NCBI RefSeq assembly: GCF_011075055.1
Contig: NC_058145.1
Span: 10,847,894 to 10,911,893 of the forward strand
Length of the DNA stretch: 64,000 bases
From: Mangifera indica
Taxonomy: Eukaryota; Streptophyta; Magnoliopsida; Sapindales; Anacardiaceae
Reading direction: 5' to 3'
Below are positions 46,420-63,696 of this stretch, piece by piece (the stretch's first letter is position 1; every line of letters begins with the position of its first letter). The notes under the pieces were generated by a model, which saw only the letters and a list, made by a program, of their open reading frames with translations, was not told the origin of the DNA and did not search any database. The translations under genes were made by a program, and so were the position numbers.

Positions 46420-47209
46420 TTCGCATGGATTGTAGGAATGAATGCTTCTTTCATTATTTCCATCTTTTGTTCTGTAGAGTAATAATGTTGAATGAAACTC
46501 AAATAAGTTTTACCCTCTTTGCTTTAATATGTGCTGACAGTGTTAATGGGGTGACAGCATTGACTTGATTAGTGTGCCATTGCTGGTGACTTAGACAAAT
46601 TGCTTTTCTGCTTCAGGAGTTTGAGCTATTACAAAAGTCTTTAGATGTGTTTTTCCAAGTAGTTTTTTATCCTCTTTGAGCTGAAATCCATATGCTAACA
46701 TACCAATGAAAGGAGAGGCCTCTGACAGAATCAGAAGCACATTACAAAGCAGGCTGGTCTGTGGTATTTTATCAAAACTACTTCTCAGATGATGTTTTGA
46801 GTGCCAAATTTAAATGATGTACCCTGTTTATGCAATTTCAAGTGGTATGTTGTTTGTTTTACAGGCAGTCGACCATGACAACCTAGACCCTAAACCCTAA
46901 ACCTAGACTTTCTGATGGAAAAGTGCCAAAGTCAGAAGAATGATGAAACACTTTGTGCATTAACCAATTTGCCAACATCTACCATAATATGTTTGTTGTC
47001 AAAGAATGCAAACAATTCAGGAACAATATAAATATGTAGCAGCATAAACATCCTATAGTTAGCATTTTACTTTATATTCATAAATCTGTCAAAAAGGCAT
47101 AGTTTTGAAACTCTAGTTGCTGTTTGATATAGTGTTACACTCAAAAATAAGCCAGAAAAACTAAAGAGACAACAATGCTCTCTGGTGTGCTAGGCATAGC
47201 ACATATTTA
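46420..47209. other. NF-YA 3' UTR and convergent spacer
   Basis: This region separates the 3' ends of NF-YA (plus) and SEC62 (minus). A short telomere-like patch, CCCTAAACCCTAAACC, lies near 46,888-46,903. No gene was seen. Confidence 0.5.
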
Positions 47210-50200
47210 TCATATATCAGCATGGTGTTGCTGTTGATGTTGATGATTGTCTTGTGCGCTTCCAGTTTCTTCATTCTCATGTTGCTCTAAAATGGTTTCT
47301 ACACTTGTATCAGGAGGGGCTGTCCTCTCTGAGCTTGTTTGGGTCCTGTCTGAAAATTTTTTGTTTGGCTCTGTATCGTTCGCCACATCTGACTGCTTCT
47401 CCATCATCCCAGACAGGGCCAACGTTGGATTCCACTCGAGAACATCATCGATTATGTTTGACATCCGCTTCTGATACCTGAAAGAGTAAACTGGGCACTT
47501 TAGAATCCATCTCATGAGGGCACCTGCAAAAGGTTTCTCAACACCCCTCTTTGGAAGAGAGTTCTTAAGAGCTAATTCACAGTTATTTAAGTCCTACTAA
47601 AGAGATTATAAATATAACAAACTATGTGGCGATCCAATAATTCATGATCATGGGTTTTATCCAACAACAACTAACTAATCATGCATTCAAAAAATGATGG
47701 GATCTCAATGTGTCACGAGACAACCAGATGTAAACCATATATAGTCTGTAATATAACCAATAAACAAGATTTTCAAGCTAACATTTGTTCCCTGGGAAAT
47801 TAAAGACCATTTTGCAAAAGCAAACGACATTAATTCGAGTGTGATAATAAGAGAAGCAACTAACCTGGCTCTAGCAGCTTCATCAGGGGCATGGTGCCTC
47901 AGCAATAATATTACCAGTACAGCTACTACAGCGAAGAAAACTCTTGCTGTCCATTTAGGCCGTTCCCCTTCATCTTTCTTGGGCCAGAAACGGAATAATT
48001 CCCCTAATGTTGCTTCCTCAGCTAGAATGTTAGGGAAAATCCAGACACGTTTTCCAAGGATAACCCATATGGCACCAAAAATAGCAGCTCTCACTTCAAA
48101 TTTACCACCCAAAGAAAAAAATAACGTCAACAAAAATTTTAAATTAATAGATATAGGAAATGATAATAATTACATAGGTAAAGAACTAAATACTACAAAA
48201 AAAGGCACACCAAAAAATAGGGATATACAACACTTAATAATGCATATACAGGTGATAAAGCCCAAGTAAATTTTTGGTGCCCATACAAATATGAAAGGTC
48301 AATTAATTTATATCATTACCTAAATTAAGTTAAAATCCTTGCTGTTGCACCAAAAAAAGCACTTTGAATTTAAGTACTTAAAGGCAGAAAATGCACTTGG
48401 CCAACAACAAACATGAAAGAAAGATATTTTAACCATTCCATTTTCTAACCAATCCAAAATAAGATTGAACATCGAGTGGTACAGTCAAATACAGATTGAT
48501 GTAGCAAGAATATGAGTATGAGATACAACCTTGCAACTGACAGCTCATCAGACCAAGGAATTGGCAGATGTGAAATTAACTGACATTACACTTAATGCTA
48601 GCACCTATAATTGTGCAAAACTATAAGAATCAACAAATACAATAAACAATTTCAAACTATCACAATTTCATAGGAAAAAGTCAGATTCCTTTTAGATCAC
48701 AAAGCAAAAAGGCTAAAAATTGTAAGCTACTTAATAATATAGAAAGGATTCAAAATACTACAAAATAAAAATAAACTATAATATATAATGAGGCCAGAGA
48801 GCTTACCCAGGAGTAAAGAGAGAATAACCAACAAGACCCCAGCACAAGAATACAGTATTAATAGCTTGCACCGATGTGGATAAACAGGAAACAAGCAAAT
48901 TGCTAAGGTCAACACAGGCCAGCAAAATGAGAGTAGCGTTTGCCACAAAGGCCGCCGTTTCACAAATGTCCATGCAAAAAAGGCATCATTATCAGAAAAT
49001 ATTTGCTCCTGCTCCTGTAATTAGCAATCACATCATTAAAACAGGGAAAAAATAATTAGAATAAAGTGCATGATAAGAGGAAAAGAAGACACTTTCAAAT
49101 GCTTGTAATATTACCCAAAAAAGTATATATTCAAGAACTTCACATGATTCAATCAAATTTCTTATCCTAACAGTTAAGTTCCTCTTGCTTGATGCAGGAG
49201 CACATATGTCTATTTTACAATTATAAAGTGGATAAGATCTCTTTCAACAATTACAAGATATAGCGAGGACAAGAGTAGATCAAAAGGCAAGGAATAACAC
49301 AGTAGAGTTCTATTAGATTGCATCCAAAAAGAAGACATACTTGATAACAAAAAATTATTTTCTCAGAAAACATAATCTCATGAAACGTACAAATTCACAC
49401 TAATGCCACGGAAAACAATAAAGGTTTAGTGCACATTATTCAGTACAAGCTCAGTAGATCACCTTAACCTAGCTTCAAAATAGGCTCTATGTTGCAACCA
49501 CTAAACCCAGACAAGAATTCAGGCTCTAAGCACTGTGTGACTAAAGAAAGGCCAGGAAACCTATTGTCCTCCCTAGGAAAAAATTAAATGCACAAAATAA
49601 GCCCCCCTTTTATGCAGATTCTAGTCCAAGCCAACAGTACATTCTTCTAAGTGATTGTTGGAACATAACTTTTTCATCAAAAGAATACATCACAATATAT
49701 AGAGATGGCATCATCAAATCTCACTGCAAGAGAAGTTCAAGTGGTTCATCAAAATTGTGTCAATCAAACAATTTGCTGTATCAATCTTTGTATAAATGTT
49801 TAGAAGGAAGACTTACAGGTAAGATCTCTAAATGTGCTGGCCAAGTGGACAACTTCTTTTTCCCAGGACGTACAGTTTTTACCACACGATCACAGCGCAC
49901 CACAAGATTCTTTCTTAATAGAGCATCAGCAATATCTTCAGTTTCTAGATTCTTGTCTGAATCTAGTATTTCCTTAAGCTCTGGATGATTTCTCAAAAAG
50001 CTTACAAAATCCTTACCTCTAAAATATTCTACTCGAGTTTCCTGTAATACAGCCCACCTAGATTTCAACTCTTTATGGTCTCTCACCTTCTCAGCAAACA
50101 ACTGGTAAACATCCTTCTTGCCAGCTTGTTTCTACAGAGAAAGTAAAAACATACATGTACATGAATTAGAAAGAAGGGAAAAATATGACAACAGAAAGAA

Positions 50201-51275
50201 GTTCATAATACTATGATCAGAAATATATATATAGGTCAGCATAAAACTACCCGCACAGAGGTGTACAAAATTTAGAGAAAGATAAGCATCTAGTCTAAAC
50301 AAGGCATTATAGAAGTGAATATCAAACAATTGAATAATACACTAAGATTGATAATACATAAATAAGGTTAAATACAGGACGGCATTAACAGTTTAGACTC
50401 CGTACATAAGTATTTATTCTAAATTTCAAATCTACAAAAAAAAAAACTTAAAATTCTGTGACCCATTTGGTCATGAAAGAAAAAGACAACCAAATTTATA
50501 AGCATCATAGAAATTGCGTGTTGATAAATTTAAGCACTAGATATCAATCCAACACTCGACCTTTTTGCTAGTAATAGCTCTCATGTTCTCATTTTGGATA
50601 TTATACTGAGCAACAACAAGACAATTCAATTTCCCTTAAACCATTACATGCCCCTTAACGAAACAAAAACACTGAAAAGTGTAATCTAAAGCAAAATTTA
50701 TTTCCTTCCTTTTAGTAATGTTCATCATCTACAATCTATCAATGGCTAAAATTCCACTTTATTTTCATTACAACAACCCAATTCTTCCTTCAGCTAAAAT
50801 CGTTACCTCTACTTCCCGAAAACAAAAACAAAAAAATTAAATAAAAAACACCAGAAACACATACAATCAACAAATTTATCAAAAAAATTCTCCAAAAATT
50901 GACCCCAACTAAACGCCACAAAGAGGGATCAAAACAAAATAACACAAGCATTTCGCACAAGACCTAAACAGTCAAAACAATTAAACAAAAAGACAACGCC
51001 TTTACTAAAAAAAAAAAAAATAGAAAATTCCCATCAAAACACAACATTTAGACCTACATAAAACTTGATGAACACAAAATCCCAGATCAGGAAACCGAAC
51101 AAAATAAAACGAAACGAATGTTGCTATGCGTCGTTTCACAGAAAGTGTAAAGAGTAAGTAAGAGAGAGGAGAAAACCCTAAGTAGGGTATCGTTGTTGGG
51201 TACTCTTATGCCATTCTGAGAGGCTGCTGATGATCTTCGGACCCTTTTTTTCTCTGCTGCCCCTGCTTTCTTCAT
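47210..51275 (-). CDS. SEC62: Translocation protein SEC62
   Basis: Exons in transcription order: 51275-51204, 50131-49817, 49014-48807, 48093-47865, 47477-47210; 363 residues. SEC62 sits in the ER membrane beside the Sec61 channel and supports post-translational import and ER-phagy. The plant signature is strong: KQAGKKDVYQLFAEKV, RVEYFRGKDFVSFL, RPGKKKLSTWPAHLEIL, DAFFAWTFVKRRPLWQTLLS and RRYQKR-type basic block ARYQKRMSNIIDDVLEWNP. Hydrophobic segments include LLSFCWPVLTLAICLFPV, LLILYSCAGVLLVILSLLL, AAIFGAIWVILG and FFAVVAVLVILLL. The C-terminus is acidic, Gln/His-rich and cytosolic. The exon-1 donor is uncertain: GTACCC after NGIR (used here) or GTTTTC nine codons later both keep frame. 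The gene is convergent with NF-YA. Confidence 0.92.
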
Positions 51276-51299
51276 CTATGTGTTTTGTTTTCTGTCTTT

Positions 51300-53136
51300 C
51301 TTTCCTTCGCGTTTTTGTTTTCCTTTTTATTTTATTTTATTTCTTTTTTTTTAAATTTTTTGGGACTAAATTTAGGCAATAACCATTCTAGAGGGGTGTA
51401 TGGAAATTATCCACCACTCTAGGGTCATGCATATATGGTAAAAAATTCAAAATTATATATAAAAACAGCCACACCCCCAATTAGGGTTGATTTCGATGCA
51501 AGTTGACCCAAATATGAATTAACTCGAGTTTTATTCAAATTCATTATGATCAACTCAAACCAAATTTAAATCAAATTTAAATTGATCGATGATATCATTA
51601 AAAAGTATTATTGATAACATAAATAGTATTATCGATAAGATAAATAGTATTATCAATTAAATGGATAATATTACCGGCAGAATGAACAAATTCATTGGAG
51701 ATGAAATTGGGTTGAGTTAGTAAGGTAAAATTTTTAGCTTAAATTCTATTTGAATCAAATCAAACACTAAATTTAAATCGAATTGGCTCAATTTAAGTCT
51801 ACTCTTACTCTTGACCTTTTAAACAAAACCCTAATTTATTCAATAAAAAAATAACTCTACTAATCCCATAAATTTAAAAGTCTAATTTTCAATCTCTCTC
51901 ACAAATTCCAACACTAAAAGTCTATATTAAATAATAAAGTTTGTAACATCTAATTATATATATAAATGATTAACTTTAAATTCCATTTGTTTGGTATATT
52001 GATTTGATTTTCTAAGTTTGCCAGGAAAAGATGATTCTTTGAAGCCCTTTTGCTAGCACAAAATTGTTGATGGTAAAAATTTCACCAACGATAAGTACAC
52101 AGAATCAAAGGTATAATACTGTGCAAATAAATAAGAATTCGATGAGATTTTTAAATTGGTTTGACCTATATCTCGAAAACCTATATCTATTATTATGTTA
52201 TTGATTGTCTTAGAGAAATTTTGGCAAACTAACAATATGAGATACCAAAAATGATGTCCCTTTGCCTTTATACAATCATGTAATGATAGAATAAGAAAAA
52301 GGATAAATCTGTAATTACACAAAGATTCACCCAAATTCTAGTATATTTATTCTAGGTATCTAATAAAATCTTTATAAAGAAATTTGATGAGTATACTAGG
52401 TCTAAAAAATAGAAGATAATCTTAAGATATCTTGTATTAGTAAGACATGATTACTATTTTATAATAATAAAATATAAAAATAGAATTTGACTGAACAAAT
52501 TATAGAACCGTTAAGATTTATTTTTCTCACTAGTTTTAAATAAAAATATTCTTACTTACAATTTGAGTCATTTAGAATTTAGATAGTGTGTCTAGTTGCT
52601 ATATAATATTTATATAACTAGTCGTATATGTCACACTCATACATTTTGCTAGGGGAAGCCTAATGGCATAGCCTTATGTATTGTCACCGTAGAACCAAAC
52701 ATTAATGTACTTACCATGCAATTCCTTTGAGCCCATTAGTTTTCTTTACATATATCAAAATACCTTTAAGACTAGTTGGAGAAAATTCCCATCGACATTA
52801 TCCTTTCCACTTGGGACTTGGGGGCCAAATCCTTGGTTTTTGAGCTTTCCGATTCTAGTTGGGTTGATCCATAATAACACAACTTTGTCTCAATAAAATT
52901 ATTAAATTGTTTATTTAAATTTTCTTTTAATTTTTTATCACGGGTATTTTTGAGGTAAAAGCATGAAAAAGAAAAGAAAATAAAATAAAATAAAAAAGGT
53001 GTCTTAAAATCAGATATTTATGAATAAGATAATTATTGTGAAAAGACAAGGATGTCCGTTCTGGTTTTATCGTTAAGCTAGTCATTGTTGCATCGGCTAA
53101 GGTTTACAGTTTTGCCGTGAATTTCCCAGCCTTCAA
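51300..53136. other. SEC62 upstream region and intergenic DNA
   Basis: The first part is the SEC62 promoter. Around 51,485-51,800 the words GTTGA, TCAAATTTAAAT and GATAATATTA recur in partly inverted order (AGTATTATTGATAACATAAA-type units repeat two to three times), suggesting an eroded MITE. The remainder up to 53,136 is AT-rich with no protein-like frame and includes the promoter of the next gene. Confidence 0.4.
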
Positions 53137-54171
53137 ATGCTTTCTTTACTTCTCAACTTCTCAACTCTATCACTTTCCCACTTCTCTTTCGTCTCCAAAA
53201 ACCCTAAGACACTCACTTCTCAGTTACTTCACCGTCCGGGAGGCGTCAGCGGCGGTGGTTCTTCGACTTGTATTGTTCATGCAGTAGAGAAAGATTCACA
53301 GCAGTTTGAGATTGACCCAGATGAAGCCAAAGCCGCCCTTCAACAACTTGACAAGCAGCTCCAAACCCTCTCCAGAAAACAAACTAAAACTCCCAAGATA
53401 AAAGGTAAATTTTTATCAGCTCAATTGTGTTATTTTTTATATTCATCATTTTTTGATTATGCTTTTTATTCTGATTCTAATTATTAAAAATATTGAAAAC
53501 AATAATTTGACCATGATAGCCGAAGCAGAGCTTTTGTTCTTCTTTCCTTTTGTTGTCAACTGCTGCTGTGTTTTCCACCAAATGAAACGATTATAAAGAA
53601 CCAATTTTCAAAGAAAACTCAGGTTTTCATTTGGCCTGTAAAATTTATTGCAGATGTGACCAAAATTGGGGCAGATGAACTAATTTGGTACCCAGTATAG
53701 GCTTCTGGATTTCTGCACATTCAGAATGATAAAAGCAACTCAATTGTGCTATCTCTAACAGACTGGGTCAAATTATCGATAATCTTGATCGAGTTTTTTT
53801 GGTAATCTTTCAGTAATTGATCATTGGTCATCAACTTAAAATCATGGATACTTGTGGTGAACAAATTGGTTAGTGTTTTGATATCGTGGTTACCAATTGC
53901 AGCCAAGGATGTGAAGCTTACAAGGGGTCCAACAGAAGAAGAAGAAGAAGAAATGGCGGAAATTCCAGGCTCTGTCCTTGCAAATACTGCAGTGGTTTTG
54001 TTTATCTTCACCATACTTTATAATGCACTATTTTATGGAGTAATAAAGCCCTCCATTGATGGACCTGATGATGTATCTGAAGCTCCTCCGCCCTCAATGG
54101 CAACTGAATCTCCCAACGCAGCAGTTTTGCAGTCGCTTCTCTCGGTGCCCAAAGATTTCCTTCAACTCTGA
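53137..54171 (+). CDS. Small one-pass membrane protein, probably plastid-targeted, function unknown
   Basis: Two exons, 53137-53404 and 53903-54171; 178 residues. I do not recognise a named family. Residues 1-50 are rich in Ser, Leu and basic residues with few acidic ones (MLSLLLNFSTLSLSHFSFVS..., then HRPGG), as in chloroplast transit peptides. Residues 55-85 form an acidic helical segment (FEIDPDEAKAALQQLDKQLQ) that could be a short coiled coil. An acidic run of six Glu at 101-106 precedes one hydrophobic helix at about 112-135 (SVLANTAVVLFIFTILYNAL), followed by a hydrophilic tail. GT/AG borders and phase are good: K|AKDVKLTRG. The layout suggests a plastid membrane protein with its helical N-terminal part on one side; no enzymatic motif is visible. 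Confidence 0.75.
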
Positions 54172-54842
54172 ATTGCGTAGAAGAGCCTAAAGAAGAAGCT
54201 GTCTCCTCTGCACTGCCCTATACAACATGTTACATATATATTACAATGGCTTGTTTATCCAGAAATCTCCCTACTAAGTTTGAAACTTATGATATTTGAC
54301 ATGTATTATTCAAAATCCATCTGTATGTTAATGGACGGGTCGGCTGAGCATAATTTTCAAAAAATGATAAAATAATATTTAATTATATAAATTAATATTA
54401 ATTAATAATACACATAATTTTACTTGTTTTGTTAAACACCATCGAAAGTAATATTAGGAAAAATAATATTATTTATTGAATAATGTAATTTTTTTTTATA
54501 ATGGGTAACAAAAATTCATCATTTTCGGTCTCCATTATCGAGAAAAAAAAAGAAATTATATAAACTTTCTTTATAAGAATAATTTAGTCATAATGAAATT
54601 TTAGTCTCAACGACGAGAGGCATGATTATGGAAAACCCAAAACCTTTGGACCATCTTTCAATTTTGTAAACCTCAGGGGTAGCAGAATAATTTTATTCTT
54701 TATTAATTTTGGTAATCATGCGCTAATTAATTTTGGTAAGACATGTTTAATTTTGGTAATCAATGTATTTTATTTTTTATCCTCTCAATTGCCCAATATA
54801 ATTGTGAACTACTTTTTTATTTCACCTTTATTTTTTTATTAG

Positions 54843-54879
<37 letters not shown>

Positions 54880-55792
54880 TTATATTTATACATAATATAT
54901 TTTAATTTTTGGAGATTAATTAAAATAACATGAGTTTATTAAACAAGACGGTATTAATTAATATTCTAAAAAATATATAAATATAGTTAAGATTTTAAAT
55001 TAATACTCAGTTTACCTTTATCATTAATCTTATTAATTCTTTGATAGAATTAAGATAAAGACGATCAATTTTATTTGTTATTTCATCAATTTTTATTATT
55101 TTGTAAGTAATTTTAGATATAAAAATAATTTATTTACTTTAAATCTATATTATTATTATTATTATTATTATAGACTTTAAGTAATAATTTATAAAAAAAC
55201 TGATCAACACCGAATATAAGTATGCTTTGAATAAAGTAGGCATGATATGTGGACTAAAATGCGACCAAATGTTCATATTTTTCAGAAAAATAACCTTCAA
55301 AAATTTTTAATTTTTTTATTTTATTTATGCAAACTTAATCTATACATATTCAAAATTGATGTAATCCTATTTATTTCAATAACACAACTTAACATTAATT
55401 TATGAGTTACTAGTTATTAGTTATGAGTTATTAGTTAGTCTTAAAAACTATACACAACATAAATAAATTTTGGATATTATATTAAATATGATAATTAAAT
55501 TTTGTACTAAAAATTTAATTTTTTATATTATGTATTATATTGTATTAAATAATATATTTTTTAAAATAATAAAATAATAAAATATTAATAAAATAATAAA
55601 AAATTATAATTAATACATCATTATTTTGAAAAATATCACAATACCCATAATTGTATCATTATTTTCTCTGAAAAATATATTAATAATATTATATCATATT
55701 ATATAATTTATTTATTATATCATATTAATTTTATATATTTTATAATATATATTACTTACTTATATTGTATCATAGAATATTAGGAGCCGTTT
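54172..55792. other. AT-rich intergenic DNA
   Basis: After the short 3' UTR the DNA is AT-rich, with a (TA)n microsatellite at about 54,846-54,874 and a (TTA)n run at about 55,148-55,171. No protein-like frame was found. Confidence 0.55.
54846..54874. repeat. (TA)n microsatellite
   Basis: About 14 TA units. Confidence 0.9.
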
Positions 55793-56268
55793 GGTTCCAG
55801 TTTTTTAAGATTACCTTGGTAATCTATCTTTTACTCCCTTGTTTGGTTTGTCAGTAATAAAAGATTACAGTAATCTTCTATTACCAATGCTGACGTGACA
55901 GGTAATATAGGCGATAATCTGATTATCATATTCATTTTAGTTATTTAAAGATTACCAAGGTAATCTTGATTTTATTATAATTATATTATTATTTATTAAT
56001 TTTTTGAGACAAAAATAAATTTATTTTTAATTAATATGATAAATAATATAAAAAATATTTAAAAATAATTATATTCAAGGGTATTTAAGTTAAATAATTT
56101 ATTAATAATCTTTTATTATCTTTAATCAAACACAATAATTATTTATACATACCAAATTTTATCAAACATAGTAATCATTTATATCCAGTAATCTTTTAAG
56201 TAATCTATCTTTAACATAATTTTTCTATTTTATTAATAAAATATTACTCAAATCAAACGCTTCTTTAT
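55793..56268. mobile_element. PIF/Harbinger-like MITE, copy 2
   Basis: It begins GGAGCCGTTTGGTTCC and ends with an imperfect inverse, CAAATCAAACGCTTCT. The trinucleotide TTA flanks both sides, as expected for PIF/Harbinger (Tourist-like) insertions. Near the left end AAGATTACCTTGGTAATCTA is repeated in inverted and direct forms (also near 55,950). It shares its interior with the copy at 16,570-17,056. Confidence 0.65.
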
Positions 56269-56424
56269 AACCATAATGATAACTAATATAATATAATACA
56301 CACACTGATTATTCAATTTATTTATTTTTTAATTCTTTCCGCAAACAACATAATTGGATTTAAAACCCAAAACTAATAATTAGTAAATATTAAAATGATT
56401 TTATTTATTTATTAAATTTGGTAT

Positions 56425-57393
56425 GGCCAAATGACTATTTTACCCCCAAGTTTTAGTGCATTCTTTCAAATCATATCCATGAGGTTTGAAAAACCCAAAC
56501 TCCTAGTCATAGACTAACTTCTGTTAAAAAAAGTAAAGATAAAATCGTCATTTCATTAATTATATTAAAAAATATAAAATTTATTAAATTTTTCCCCCAC
56601 AATTATAAAAATTAACAATTTCATCCCTGCCTAAAATTTTATAACTTTTAAAAGTAACATTGCCCCCCCCCCTCCAAAACCTAGGGATTATTTTCCAAAC
56701 ATTCTCCGGTCACCATCTCCAGCAACTGACGACAATGCTTCAATCCACTACTCGTCAACCACCATATCATCGCTCTCCGGTGGAAGAAGAGGCGATGAAG
56801 ACGTGTCTTCGTCGATTCCAGACGAATCGATGAAGACGTGTCTTCGTCGATTCCAGACGAATCGATGAAGACGTGTCTTTGTCGATTCCAAACGAATCGA
56901 TGAAAACGCGTCAATTTGTTTGAATCGACGAAATCTTCATTGATTCTTTTGGAATCCACAAAGACCCTTGCCTTCATTGATTCATCTAGAATCGATGAAG
57001 ATGCGTCTTCTTCGATTCTTCTGGAATCAACAAAGATAAGTCTTCTGTGCATCATCTGGAAGCTTTGGTGGTGGCCAATGAGATGGTGGGTTGAAGCTCT
57101 TTCTCCGGTGGTCGGAGAGCCTTTGGAAACAAAACCCTAGGTTTTAGGGGAGGAGAAAATGTTACTTTTGAAAGTTAAAAAACTTTTTGGTAGAGATAAA
57201 TTTGTTAGTTTTTTAAACTGTGAGGGAAAAACTTAATGAATTTTATATTATTTAATATAATTAATGAAAATGATGATTTTATCTTGACTTTTTTTAATAG
57301 AAGTTAGCCCATGGGTGGGACTTCGGATTTTTCAAACTTTATAGGTGTGACTGACACTGCACTAAAACTTGGGGGAAGCCTTTAGGTATTTTG
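56425..57393. mobile_element. Long-inverted-repeat, Mutator-like element, copy 5, with minisatellite core
   Basis: The left arm from GGCCAAATGACTATTTTACC pairs with the right arm for close to 290 bases, including ACCCCCAAGTTTTAGTGCA-like and TAAAACCTAGG-like blocks on both sides. The extreme right end near 57,384-57,393 is eroded and no target-site duplication is clear. The core (about 56,790-57,050) is an array of 36-45-base units built on GATGAAGACGTGTCTTCGTC and GATTCCAGACGAATC, each itself partly palindromic. Frames that cross it on either strand encode degenerate repeats and are not genes. Confidence 0.8.
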
Positions 57394-58105
57394 AAAAAAT
57401 AGTGAAAGTAAAAGACAGGAGACAGCTGGGTTGTTTTTTAGTCTCCTCCGGACGTTGTATCCTAAGAAAACAAAACACTTCGAAATTTCGTATGTTTTTG
57501 TTGTGATTTTTATAATTTTTAATTACAGAGACTGCAAAAGCATCCGAGCTTTGACTCACTCCATTTCATTTCACATTTGTTTCTATTTATTTTTATAATT
57601 TGTCCCCTTCAAACCCTTCATCTATGGTGTATTTTTAGGCAAACCTTTTCGGTTTTCAAACCTCATCTGGTTTTCTTTCTCTCCGAGCTCCTATCTAAGC
57701 ATCAAGGGTTCTTGCAAATCTCAGGTGGGTTTTTCTTTTCTGTTTCTTTTTTTTTTTAAATTTTGTTTAAAGTTTTAATTTTCCTGGGTTTGGTGGGTTT
57801 TTGATATTAGAAAACAAGAAAATTTTATTTTTATGACCTTTGGTGCTGTTCTGTTGTTCATAGTTTTGGATTCTGGATTGTTTTTTTATGGTTGTTCTTT
57901 AGATGTTGAAATCTTCCAAATTTGTGGGAAAGTGCTTTTAGGGAAATCCTTTTTGTTTTGCTGAAATGGAATTGATGTAATGTTTGTCAAGTTTCGATAT
58001 GGGCCATTGTTTTTGTGTTTTGCTTATGGTTTTTTGTATTCTGTACTATTAACCAGGTCTTGCTTGAATTTCAGGGAGATTTTGAGAATTTTGAAGCTTT
58101 GAGTC

Positions 58106-63696
<5,591 letters not shown>

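Noticed and set aside
47841..48269. Plus-strand 142-residue frame across the SEC62 locus
   Set aside because: It overlaps a SEC62 exon in antisense and continues into intron; it has no domain.
56681..57140. Frames encoding repeated ESTK/IDSSRIDED-like peptides
   Set aside because: They come from the tandem minisatellite inside the fifth long-inverted-repeat element, not from a repeat protein gene.
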